A DNA stretch of 64,000 nt, taken from contig RBKR01000020.1 in assembly GCA_004835665.1 (NCBI GenBank), positions 1 through 64,000 on the forward strand. Reading direction: 5' to 3'. The position numbers and the translations under genes were made by a program. Of the stretch, positions 1-8,811 are shown in pieces. Every line of letters begins with the position of its first letter. Position 1 is the stretch's first letter. The notes beneath the pieces were generated by a model. The model was not told the DNA's origin, ran no database searches, and saw nothing but the letters and a program-made list of their open reading frames with translations. Source of the stretch: Phoma sp. XZ068. Its lineage: Eukaryota > Ascomycota > Dothideomycetes > Pleosporales > Didymellaceae.

Positions 1-300
1 TCTCTCTCACTCTCTCTCTCTCTCTCACTCTCTCTCTCTCCCTCACCCTCACTCTCTCTCTCACCCTCACTCTCTCCCTCACCCTCACTCTCACTCTCTC
101 TCTCACTCTCTCCCTCACCCTCACTCTCACTCTCTCTCTCACCCTCACTCTCACTCTCACTCTCACTCTCTCTCTCACTCTCTCTCTCACCCTCACTCTC
201 ACTCTCTCTCTCACTCTCTCTCTCACCCTCACTCTCACTCTCACTCTCTCCCTCACCCTCACTCTCACTCTCTCTCTCTCTCTCTCTCTCCCTCACCCTC
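1..300. repeat. CT/CA simple-sequence block at the window edge
   Basis: The + strand is almost purely CTCTCT interspersed with CTCAC and CCCTCAC units, with no G until about position 301. It is a degenerate microsatellite without coding potential. Its place at the window edge, before subtelomeric repeats and a telomere-linked helicase, fits a chromosome end or a contig end near one. No perfect telomere array is present. Confidence 0.9.
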
Positions 301-1500
301 GGACGGGCTCCCCACCCACATCCCCTACTTGTAACTAACTAATAACTGCTCTCTTTAACACCCTACGGGCCTACTGCCTACTCTTTCTTTCTTTTCTACC
401 TTTTTTACTTGTTTACACCTCCTCATTTGTTTACACCTCCTCACTTGTTTACACCTCCTCACTTGTTTACACCTCCTCACTGTTTACACCTCCTCACTTG
501 TTTACACCTCCTCACTTGTTTACACCTCCTCACTTGTTTACACCTTTTCTTTGTATCTATACTCGCCTCTGCTTGTATTTCTTTCCGTGTTTTTTACCCC
601 TACTTAAACTTATTTGTACTTCTTTTTATTCTGTCTTTTATCTACTTTATTACTTCTTTCCTCCTTTCTTCTTATCTCTTTTTCCTTATAACTATAAAAC
701 CCTAACCCCGCTCTTCTTTTCCTACTACTTTTTGACAATACTTTGCACTTTCTTTCTTTTGTATCTCTAAATCTATTCTAATCTGAATCTCTTTTCTACT
801 TATTCTACTTATTCTTCTTTTCTTTCTTACTCTTACTATTGTCTCTACCCTCACCCTTTTCTTAACTAACCTTTTTTCTTTCTCTTTTACCTCTGTCCTA
901 ATTCTCCCTCTATCTTTTTCATTTCAATCTTTCCTCTCTTTTCTTTACTACTTTCTTTATCTTCTTTCTTTCACCTCCTTTAAAACACTCTCTTCTATCC
1001 TCTTTTGCTACTTTAACCCCTGCTTATTCTTGTCAACTTTCTTTTGAAACCATTAATCCCCCTTCTTGCTTTGTTTCTACCTTGCCTTCTCTCTATTAAA
1101 CACGTTTTGTAACTCTTTAACTTTTTCATCTTCCCTTGATTTTTTTTTTATAACTACTAAACTACTTGTTTCTTCTGTTTGCCTGTGTATTTCTATTTCT
1201 TTTCTTATTCCTCTTTACTTCTTTCCTATAACTTTACCTCTTTTCTTTGTTATTATTTATTTCTCAACACTTACTTGCTAACTCTTCTTTGAAACTCTCT
1301 TTATCTTTGAAAAAAATCTTTCAAATCCTTTCTACTGTGTTCTCTAATCCTTTTTTCTTCTCTTTACTGATTTCTCTAAACTACTAAACTGCTTATTTTT
1401 TCTTTTTACCTTTAACGTTTCTTTTCAATTTTACGCCCTCTTACCCACCCGCTTTCTTTGATCTTTTAACTTCAACTCTCTTCTTTACTCCCTTTCCTCT
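301..1500. other. Strand-asymmetric pyrimidine-rich subtelomeric sequence
   Basis: About 1.2 kb in which the + strand is dominated by C and T with few G. A degenerate telomere-like CCCTAACCCC lies near 700. The open frames here are hydrophobic Phe/Leu/Ser-rich translations of pyrimidine tracts and look spurious. I see no gene. Confidence 0.75.
405..548 (+). repeat. 18-bp tandem repeat
   Basis: About seven to eight head-to-tail copies of the unit CTTGTTTACACCTCCTCA. One copy near 480 has lost a base, and the array ends in a diverged copy running into CTTTTCTTTG. Near-identity between units suggests recent expansion. Confidence 0.9.
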
Positions 1501-1507
1501 GCTTATC

Positions 1508-1640
1508 TTTTCTCTCTTCTCGAACTTTCCTTGAACTTGACTTTTCTTGAACTTCTTGAACTTCTTGAACTTTTGAACTTTTCAACTTTTGAACTGCTGA
1601 ACTTTTGAGCTGCTGAACTTTTGAACTTTCCTTGAATTCA
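1508..1640 (+). repeat. Degenerate CTTGAACTT / CTTTTGAACTT array
   Basis: Short 9-12 bp units built on TTGAACTT repeat with variation (CTTGAACTT, TTTTGAACTT, GCTGAACTTTTGAGCTG). The array sits where pyrimidine-rich sequence changes to the GC-richer repeat zone. Both overlapping minus-strand frames read through it as low-complexity peptide and are not believable genes. Confidence 0.75.
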
Positions 1641-1732
1641 ACGGTTTGCGCTTGCGGACTGCCGAAACGGATAACGGCTAACGGGATCCGGGTTTCGGCC
1701 TCCGCGTTTGCTTCTGTCCTGTTGTCTACTTT

Positions 1733-1785
1733 CCCCAAATACGGATAACCCTAACCCTGACTTGCGTCCGGCCCTGAACCCAACT
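1733..1785 (+). repeat. Subtelomeric repeat with telomere-like core, copy 1
   Basis: CCCCAAATACGG is followed by TAACCCTAACCCTGA and then CTTGCGTCCGGCCC. The same order recurs at 2913, 3620 and 3798. The telomere-like core reads CCCTAA on the + strand. Confidence 0.8.
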
Positions 1786-2229
1786 TCACGCTGTAAACAC
1801 CTTGCCGGCTCTCCGCTCACCCTCTACCTTCTACTTCTCTTCTTGCCCTCCCTGACGCCTTGATGATGTGATCCCTGCTGTCTGCTACTGACCGCAAACC
1901 TCCTCGGCTTGCGGGGCCTTGTAACTGCGTCCTACCCTCTACCTGCGTCCTACCCTCAGCTACCGGTTGCCGCTCTTTTCTTCTTTACTTCGCTCTTTCC
2001 TACCCTTGCTGCGCTCTTGAACCGCTCTACGTTACGCTCTTTGCGCCTCCGGGGCCTTTCTACGGGCTCCTGCCACTCGGACGGGTATCTGCTGCACCCT
2101 CTTTTACATGTCACTATCGCACGGGTTACGGGGGCCTCTTCACGGGTTGCGGACCTCTCGGTAATACCTCACCACGACTTCGTCGCCTGCCTCTTCTCTT
2201 TTCTCAACCGCGGCGCTTCTTGTGCCTCC

Positions 2230-3025
2230 CCACGGGCCTTCCGCCCACCCCTTCTACTTCACCGCTGCGCTCGGCTTCTCTGTGACACCTGACGGGCCCA
2301 TCGCCCGCCCTCTTCTGCCTTCTCCTCAACGACTCTCTTCTCCCTTCTTGCCTCCCTCACCCTCGGCTCGTGATACCTTATCACGGCCCCACCCACCTCC
2401 CCTCTTTCTCCTTCATCCTCTACCGCCCCGCCCGCCTGCTTTGTGACACCTGACGGGCCCACCGCCCACCCCTACATTCTTACATCTTCACACTCGCTAA
2501 CGGGTCTTCGCCCTGCTCTTCTGTCTTGAACGGGGCCCACCGCAATCCCCTTTCTCTCTAACCCTTCTCCTCGCACTCCTTAACACTTCTTAGCCCTCTA
2601 ATCACCTACGGGTCTTCGCCTTGTTTTTCTGCCCTGACGGGGCCCACCGCCAACCCCTCTTCGTCCCTCTGATACCTCTCTACGGGCCTACCGCCCGCCC
2701 TTTTGTCTCTACCCCCTCTGATACCTTGCCACGGGCCCACCGCCCACCCCCCCTTCTCTCTCTTACCCTCGCATTACCGGTCTCTTCACCGGTTCGGGGG
2801 CATCTTCGCGGGTTGCGGCTGTTTCCTGCCTGTTGCCTGTCTTTCTACGCGTTCGGGGGCACCTCCACGGGCTACGGGTCTCTCTACGGGCCTCTGTTCC
2901 TTTGTCGGCTTGCCCCAAATACCGGTAACCCTAACCCTAACCTGCATCCGCTCCTCCAACCAACTCTGCACCTGCCTCTTCGCTCTCGTGTGACACCTGG
3001 CGGGCCCACTGTCCACCCTTCTCTC
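2230..3025 (+). repeat. Interspersed ACGGGCCCACCGCCCACCC repeats
   Basis: At least seven copies of a motif close to ACGGGCCCACCGCCCACCC occur, near 2234, 2291, 2449, 2533, 2637, 2682, 2730 and 2999. Several are preceded by GTGACACCTG or GATACCT. Spacing is irregular (about 45-260 bp), so this is a dispersed subtelomeric repeat and not a strict tandem array. Frames through it are Pro/Leu-rich and differ in all readings, which argues against coding. Confidence 0.75.
2913..2965 (+). repeat. Subtelomeric repeat with telomere-like core, copy 2
   Basis: CCCCAAATACCGG is followed by TAACCCTAACCCTAACC and then TGCATCCGC. This is the best-preserved telomere-like run in the window, about two and a half CCCTAA units. 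Confidence 0.85.
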
Positions 3026-3399
3026 ACGCACTACGGCATCTACGGGCTTGGGAATGCCTTTCTGGCTGCGGCACCACAATCGGGTTTGCCAAACTTCCCC
3101 TAGCTTCTGTTCTATCTTGTGACAATCCTCTCTAAACGCCCAAAACACCTTTTTACATGTTGTCCCCATCCCGATCCATCTGCCTAAACCCCCTGGTGAC
3201 CTTTTCAAATGCCTCCTCTCCGCATCTTACTTTTCCCAAATTTTCGCTGTCTTGATCCTGCGCTTTCTTTTCAATACAAACGGGTGCTTTGGGTTGGGGA
3301 CTCACTTGGTTTCGGGTGCTCTGCCTGGATTGTGGGCTCTTCTTGGGTTGCGCGCTCTTTCTTGGCTGTTGGTTTTTCTTAAATAATCGGCTCTTACTA

Positions 3400-3565
3400 A
3401 TTTGGCGTCACTGATGTGGACTCACTTGGTTGGGCGGGGGACCACTTTCGGGCCACTTGGGCTGGTGGGACTACTTTCGGACCACTTGGGGTGGCGCGCT
3501 ACTTGGGGAACCACGTGGGGAACTACTTGGGGAACCACTTGGGGAACCACTCGGGTTGGTGGGCA
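3400..3565 (+). repeat. ACTTGGGGAACC short tandem repeats
   Basis: Units such as ACTTGGGGAACC and CGTGGGGAACT follow each other at 3500-3555, preceded by related GGGACCACTTTCGGGCC-type units from about 3430. All three + frames stay open and give Trp/Gly-rich peptides, the hallmark of a repeat translating in every frame. Confidence 0.75.
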
Positions 3566-3619
3566 CCTCTTGCTGGCTGCTGTGTTCTTTTACAATGCTG
3601 TATGCTGTTGCCCGCTTGA

Positions 3620-3675
3620 CCAAACCACGTATAACCCTATCTCAATCTTGACTTGCGTCCTGGCCTGACTGCAAG
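3620..3675 (+). repeat. Subtelomeric repeat with telomere-like core, copy 3
   Basis: ACCACGTATAACCCTATCTC is followed by ACTTGCGTCCTGGCC. It is a diverged member of the family at 1733 and 2913. Confidence 0.65.
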
Positions 3676-3797
3676 CTCTAACACCTCCTCTTGTCTCTAC
3701 TGCCCTCTCTGCTCACACTCTCTGCGCTCGTATGCGCGTTGTCTGCGCTCCCTACACACTCAGCTTCTTTGTCTGTCTTGTTGATAATCTGCGTGCC

Positions 3798-3890
3798 GTA
3801 AACACCGGTAACCCCACCCTGACTTGCGTCCGGGCCCAACCGAAACTCCACTACCCCAACTTGCGTCCCGGCCCGAACCAAACTCTGCTG
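3798..3890 (+). repeat. Subtelomeric repeat with telomere-like core, copies 4 and 5
   Basis: ACCGGTAACCCCACCCTGA precedes ACTTGCGTCCGGGCCC. A second partial unit, CCAACTTGCGTCCCGGCCC, follows at about 3856. The element lies just downstream of the 3' end of the helicase gene. Confidence 0.7.
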
Positions 3891-3936
3891 CACAGCGAAT
3901 CGCGAACGGAAAATCTTTCATTTGCTACTACTGCGC

Positions 3937-6900
3937 CTACTCAGCCAACAGCCGTGTAATCCAACAAAACTCCTTTACCAAGTTGTTGCTCTCCACGTTG
4001 TCCAGCGGCTGCTTCTTCCCTAAATATTCGATTAACATCCTACCCGGTCCTGCATCGTCCACCCCAAACTCCGCTAATCGGGCCTGCCATCGGGCGTTTG
4101 CCTCCGTGTAACCGAATACTATGCCTGTTAATCCTGCGCTCAACACCCCGCTGTATTGACAAGTCCCTCCCCCTACCCTTCGATACTTCCCTTTCTCGTT
4201 CGGCTCCCAGCTGTTGCAAATTTCCTGCGGTACGCCACCACACGGGAAGCAACCTGAAAACATGTGGAACCGAACCTGGTCGTCTATCTTCTGTACCATC
4301 TCCTTCGCTGTTTTGCTTTCTGCCCTCCAACACTGCCGTATGTCGTGTCCGCTCTGTGGATCGCCTGCTCCCTCGCAAATCCCGCAGCGATTCGCCCACC
4401 ACGCCAACTGCCTGCGCACCCACTCTACGTCGGCAAACTCCTGCTGTCGATGCTCAGTCAACGTCTGCCACGGCCCCCGGCGCGCCTGCTCCTGCTGTTG
4501 AAACACCCGCCGCATCTCTTCCCGCTCCGCTTCGACGACGTCCATTTCTTCTCCATCGTTACTGTTGTCGTCTGTCTCGCTCTCTTCTTCTGTTTCTTCT
4601 TCAACCACCTCCTCCAACTGCCCATCTATCCCTCGGCACACGTCGCACATCTCCTCGTTGTCCTCCTCTCTACACCCTGCTCGATCCTTCCTCCCATCCA
4701 AATACCCGTCCAACACCTCCCTCCTGCAGCTAGCCGCCCCGCTCTCACCACCTTCAACATACTCCCTCACCAACTGCCGCTCGGCTTCTGTCTCGTTGTC
4801 TTCGGTGCGTTGTTTCCCATCCTGAACGATCAAAACCGCCTCGCTTCGCAACCCGTCCCGGCCTGCCCTGCCGCTCTCCTGTGCGTAATCCAACATGGTG
4901 AACGGCCAATCGATGTGAATGATGCACCGTACATCCGGTATGTCCACGCCCATTCCCAACGCGCTCGTTGCCACGATCACGCGCTGCTTGCCTGCCATGA
5001 AGTCCGCTAACATGCTCGCCTTGCCCACGGCATCCGCGTGATACGCGTGACAATCTAATTGCTCTGCCAACGCCTTCACCTTCGGCTTCGAATTGCCGTA
5101 CACGATGAGCTTGCCTGTCCTGTACTTCCGCATTTTCTGCCACACTGTCTTGATGACCATCGACTCGACGTCCTTCTTCTTCACGGACCGGCTGATCTTG
5201 ATGGTCTGATACGCCACGTTCGTCCTTGTGGTCGGTTGTCTGAACATCTTGACCTGCCCTCGCTGGTAATGCATCCGTCGATACAGCTCGTCTTCTTCGG
5301 TCGGCGGCAACGTTGCTGTCAACAGCACCATCTGCGTCTCGGCTGCTGCCAGCCTGCCGAGCTGTTGCATCTGCTTGCGGAATGTGTATCGACGGTTCAA
5401 CACAATGTGACACTCGTCGATCACGATACGGTCCAGCTGCCGCGTCGCTCGCAGCCGGTTCAAAAATGTCGCGAACGCTTCTCCCACGGCCGACTCGGGC
5501 GTTACGAACACGATGGCTGCTGCGTCGGGCGGGCAGCGACTCTCCCACTCGGCGCACGATATCCCCAGCTCCTTGCACCGCCGCATCATGTCTCCACGCA
5601 GCGAAACCAACGGCACGACGACGACCGTCGTTCCACCTTGCTCTGCCCACCCCGGCAACATAAACAACATGCTCTTGCCTGCGCCAGTCGGCATCACGGC
5701 CACGACGGGGCTCTCGCCGGCAATGATCGCCTCGATGGCCTCCTTCTGCACGCCTCTGAACTTTGCTTTCTTGCCCTTCATTCGCTGGAGTTGCGCTGCC
5801 GGGTCCATCTTCCTCAGCCGCTCCAGCCTCTCTATCCTTGCCTCGTCCGCCTCGCTCTCGAACGGCGCCTTCTTCCGCTTCTTGACGTCTGCCACTGCGT
5901 CTACGGCGGACTGGAAACCCAAAAACCGGTGCCAATCGGTGCTCGAGTTGCGGAACAACTGCCGCCTGTCTGCTGTGACGCCTGCCATCTCCATGATCCC
6001 GCGCGCGTATACCATGCCGGCTACGTGCGCGCTGTGGCCGGCCTGCTCGTCCTGGATGGTGGCGAGCATATTCTCCTCGTTCCACTCCTCGTTCTCCTCT
6101 GCCTCCTCTGCTCGAAATGCCGACGATGGCCGCAAAAACCTCCGGCTGATGCCGATGGCAATCTCACGGTATGCTGCAATCGTCAACTCTTGCTTTAAAC
6201 CTACTCTGCTTTCACGCTTCAATATTTCCCGAAATCGGTCGCTTGTCCACTTCCGTCCGCTGGGGTCGGCTGGCCACATGTGCGATGATATCGCCTCCTT
6301 CTCCCACACCATCGCCTCCAACCGCTGCTGGAACGGCAACACCAACCACATGTAATACACCACCAGCTCGCCCACCTCGCGCGGCAAGTACCGGTGGATG
6401 ATCTTGACATCGCCGCTCACGGCATACCCTTTGTGATACCGCGTAACGAACGCGACCATGCCGTCCTCGATGAAAATGTTTCGGTGGCCCCCCTTGATGG
6501 TGTTGCTGTGTCGAACGCTGCCCAGCTCTGGCCACCTTGCGGGTTGCCCTTCTGCCATGTGCACCAACGCGGCCAGCTTCTCTCGAAACGCAATCACTCG
6601 ATCCATGTACCGCTCCACCTCTTTCCGGTCGATGCCTGAACGGCTTCCTGGCTTGATGAACCTTTCCCTGACGTTGGCGTCCTGCCCCGCGCGCTCAAAC
6701 AACCACTTCTCCCCATCTACGGGCATGCGCGTGCGGTGGTCTTTCAAAAAGTTCCACCCTGGCCGCTCATCGGTCGGGTTGTCGCGCAGCTGCTCCCACG
6801 GGATCTGGGGCACTTGGCCTGCTGTCTGCTTGCCGCAAAACAGCAACTCCTCCACCAGTAGCCGCTTAGCCTCCGCCTGCATACCGTGCACCATCCCGCG

Positions 6901-8598
6901 GAACTGGGCCATGGTGAAGTGCAAGTTCTTGTACAGCAGCTCATCCTTCCCCATCCACTCGACGTGGCCACGCGACGTGGTGTTGTAGTGCACCTTCAGC
7001 CCGTACGTGCGTAAGTCGAGCATCCACTGCATCGGGCTGTGGCTGCCTCGCACCATGAAGCTGTCCATCATCTGCTGCACAAACTCCAAGCAGCCTTTTG
7101 GTCGACGCGGGCTGGGGGGACTGCTGCCGCTGTCGCTCCCCCCGTACGCGCTGTCGTCGTCGAACACCTCCTCTTCAAACGGCTCGGACAGCTCCAGTGC
7201 GTGCTGCACGACCATGAAACGGGTGATTTTGATCACGGACGACAAGATCGGCGGGTACAGCTCGGGGCCCTTCCAACCGTCCTCCTTGACGCCAAGCACA
7301 GCCAACGCGCACACCAGCGCGCAGTCGTACTCCTTGCGGCGGATGGTCTGTTTGAGCAGCGCCATGCAAAAGTCCAAGCACGCTTTTTCGACCGGCCCCA
7401 GCTTCGCGTGCTCGGGCTCATTGTCGCGTTCGGACGGGTCCTGCTCGTCGTCCAGCTCATCGATCATCATCTCGTCCTCCTCGTCCTCCCCGTCCTCGTT
7501 CTGGTCCTCGTCGGCTACCCCCATCTCTACCCCACCTACGTCTCTCTCTGCCTGCTCGATCAATGCCTCCCACGCCTCGCGCTGCTGCTGTGTGAAGCGG
7601 TACTTGGGGCTCTTCCAACGGTGCTCCCTCTGCGTCCGTGCAAAAAACATCAGTATCTGCTTCCACGGGCGTGATCGCTCTTTGATCGACTTGTCGTCCA
7701 TGTACGCCTGCAGCGGCGTGTACCTGGTCTGATGCTTCTCTGTCCGGATCGCCTCCATACGCACGAATATGCCCGTCCGTTCGATGACCGACGCCTGGCT
7801 CACGCGGGCCAGTCCGTCCATGGCGTTCCAAATTGCAGCCTCGACGGGTTCCTCGTCCTTCTCCGGGTCTATGTTGGGCTCCTCAATGCTCGCCAGCAAT
7901 TCGGGACGATCCAGTTTGTTCAAGTACGGCAGCCACCCAGTCCGCTCCAGCCATGGGGCCGCCTCGTCCTTCTCCCCGTCTTCGATCGTTGTCTTCGCCC
8001 GGTCCTCGACGTTGGCCCACGTCTTGGCCATCTCCTCGCCCACGCGCGCCCACGCCGCCTCGCCCTCTGTGGGGACGGGTTGCGGACCGCTGTCTGGGTT
8101 GTGACGCACCTCGAAGTACTGTGATCCGTGCCGGCTGCCGAAAAGTCGCTGGCAGTGTACGCGCTTGCAGCCGTCTTCCATCTGGGCTTGCAACGCCCCT
8201 GCCCGAGTTCGGCTGGGGCGTCCTTGCCTTTTTCCCAGCGACCAGCCGTTGTGGTCTTTGCGCCAGTGCTTTTTGATCGAGTCGATGGTTCTTGCAATGT
8301 GCCGGCATTTTTCGGGCTCAAGTTGGCACAGCAAGCCGTCGTCGTATACTGGCAGCTGGGGGATGGGCTGCACGTTGTTGTCTGGTACCGTCCACTCGCT
8401 GGGGTACTGTAGCAAGCCCGCCCACTGACGGACGGCATCCCCTACAGCTCTAACGTTTTTTGGCGGCCTCTTGTGTTGCTTCTGCAAGTGGCTCTCGATC
8501 TGGTCCGGCCATACTGCGTACCGGCACTCCTTGCACACTGCTACCTGGTACTCAGCCAAGTGCTCAAAGTACTGATGCTCAACGGTGGCTTCTGACAT
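3937..8598 (-). CDS. Telomere-linked RecQ-family helicase with OrsD-like zinc finger and a recombinase-like middle domain
   Basis: Uninterrupted frame of 1553 codons from the Met at 8598; the frame is open upstream to 8805, but the 8598 Met opens the conserved region. Order: an OrsD/DUF3505-like C2H2 finger (C22, C25, H37, H42) and a second Cys/His segment; a middle part with acidic stretches; a region near residues 688-864 resembling a tyrosine-recombinase core (see findings); then a RecQ-type helicase with Walker A MPTGAGKS at 969, DECH at 1061, TATLPP, and motif VI QESGRAGRDG at 1240. A Cys cluster ending CDVC follows, as in the RecQ zinc region. Known TLH genes sit next to telomeres in many fungi, and this one is read toward the window's left edge. 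GC-rich and intact beside a RIP-mutated island, so probably recent or maintained. A role in telomere maintenance or spread is inferred. Confidence 0.93.
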   Translation of the reverse strand: MSEATVEHQYFEHLAEYQVAVCKECRYAVWPDQIESHLQKQHKRPPKNVRAVGDAVRQWAGLLQYPSEWTVPDNNVQPIPQLPVYDDGLLCQLEPEKCRHIARTIDSIKKHWRKDHNGWSLGKRQGRPSRTRAGALQAQMEDGCKRVHCQRLFGSRHGSQYFEVRHNPDSGPQPVPTEGEAAWARVGEEMAKTWANVEDRAKTTIEDGEKDEAAPWLERTGWLPYLNKLDRPELLASIEEPNIDPEKDEEPVEAAIWNAMDGLARVSQASVIERTGIFVRMEAIRTEKHQTRYTPLQAYMDDKSIKERSRPWKQILMFFARTQREHRWKSPKYRFTQQQREAWEALIEQAERDVGGVEMGVADEDQNEDGEDEEDEMMIDELDDEQDPSERDNEPEHAKLGPVEKACLDFCMALLKQTIRRKEYDCALVCALAVLGVKEDGWKGPELYPPILSSVIKITRFMVVQHALELSEPFEEEVFDDDSAYGGSDSGSSPPSPRRPKGCLEFVQQMMDSFMVRGSHSPMQWMLDLRTYGLKVHYNTTSRGHVEWMGKDELLYKNLHFTMAQFRGMVHGMQAEAKRLLVEELLFCGKQTAGQVPQIPWEQLRDNPTDERPGWNFLKDHRTRMPVDGEKWLFERAGQDANVRERFIKPGSRSGIDRKEVERYMDRVIAFREKLAALVHMAEGQPARWPELGSVRHSNTIKGGHRNIFIEDGMVAFVTRYHKGYAVSGDVKIIHRYLPREVGELVVYYMWLVLPFQQRLEAMVWEKEAISSHMWPADPSGRKWTSDRFREILKRESRVGLKQELTIAAYREIAIGISRRFLRPSSAFRAEEAEENEEWNEENMLATIQDEQAGHSAHVAGMVYARGIMEMAGVTADRRQLFRNSSTDWHRFLGFQSAVDAVADVKKRKKAPFESEADEARIERLERLRKMDPAAQLQRMKGKKAKFRGVQKEAIEAIIAGESPVVAVMPTGAGKSMLFMLPGWAEQGGTTVVVVPLVSLRGDMMRRCKELGISCAEWESRCPPDAAAIVFVTPESAVGEAFATFLNRLRATRQLDRIVIDECHIVLNRRYTFRKQMQQLGRLAAAETQMVLLTATLPPTEEDELYRRMHYQRGQVKMFRQPTTRTNVAYQTIKISRSVKKKDVESMVIKTVWQKMRKYRTGKLIVYGNSKPKVKALAEQLDCHAYHADAVGKASMLADFMAGKQRVIVATSALGMGVDIPDVRCIIHIDWPFTMLDYAQESGRAGRDGLRSEAVLIVQDGKQRTEDNETEAERQLVREYVEGGESGAASCRREVLDGYLDGRKDRAGCREEDNEEMCDVCRGIDGQLEEVVEEETEEESETDDNSNDGEEMDVVEAEREEMRRVFQQQEQARRGPWQTLTEHRQQEFADVEWVRRQLAWWANRCGICEGAGDPQSGHDIRQCWRAESKTAKEMVQKIDDQVRFHMFSGCFPCGGVPQEICNSWEPNEKGKYRRVGGGTCQYSGVLSAGLTGIVFGYTEANARWQARLAEFGVDDAGPGRMLIEYLGKKQPLDNVESNNLVKEFCWITRLLAE

Positions 8599-8811
8599 GT
8601 TAGCGGTCCTCTGCGAGCCTCTGTGTGTGTTTTTTTTCCTTGAGGCGACTGCTCTTATCTCTGAATTATGTTGAGTTTCGCACCCCAGCTTGTGCGCCCG
8701 CTCATGTTGTACGGGCTGATCTCCGTTCGGTCCGTTACCCTGGTCAGGGGCTGAACCCAACGAACATCCTTCTTCTTCCGCCGTATCTCCTACATCAACA
8801 AACAAACAGTT
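8599..8811. promoter_or_regulatory. Shared spacer between the divergent helicase and partner genes
   Basis: Only 213 bp separate the helicase start (8598) from the start of the plus-strand gene (8812), so the two genes probably share one bidirectional promoter. The spacer is pyrimidine-rich next to the partner start (CTTCTTCTTCCG at about 8769), as is common upstream of fungal start codons. No clear TATA box was seen. Confidence 0.6.

Noticed and set aside
409..770. Overlapping plus-strand frames of 90-98 codons
   Set aside because: They translate an 18-bp tandem repeat and pyrimidine tracts, with two overlapping frames giving related peptides; no gene signal.
1472..1820. Minus-strand frames of 60-88 codons with KVQEVQE repeats
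   Set aside because: Translation of the degenerate TTGAACTT array; no start context or conserved motif.
4098..7732. Long plus-strand frames opposite the helicase (for example 4264-5010, 5059-6198, 7007-7732)
   Set aside because: Shadows of a GC-rich gene; they show composition-driven residues and no domain motifs, while the minus strand has full helicase motifs.
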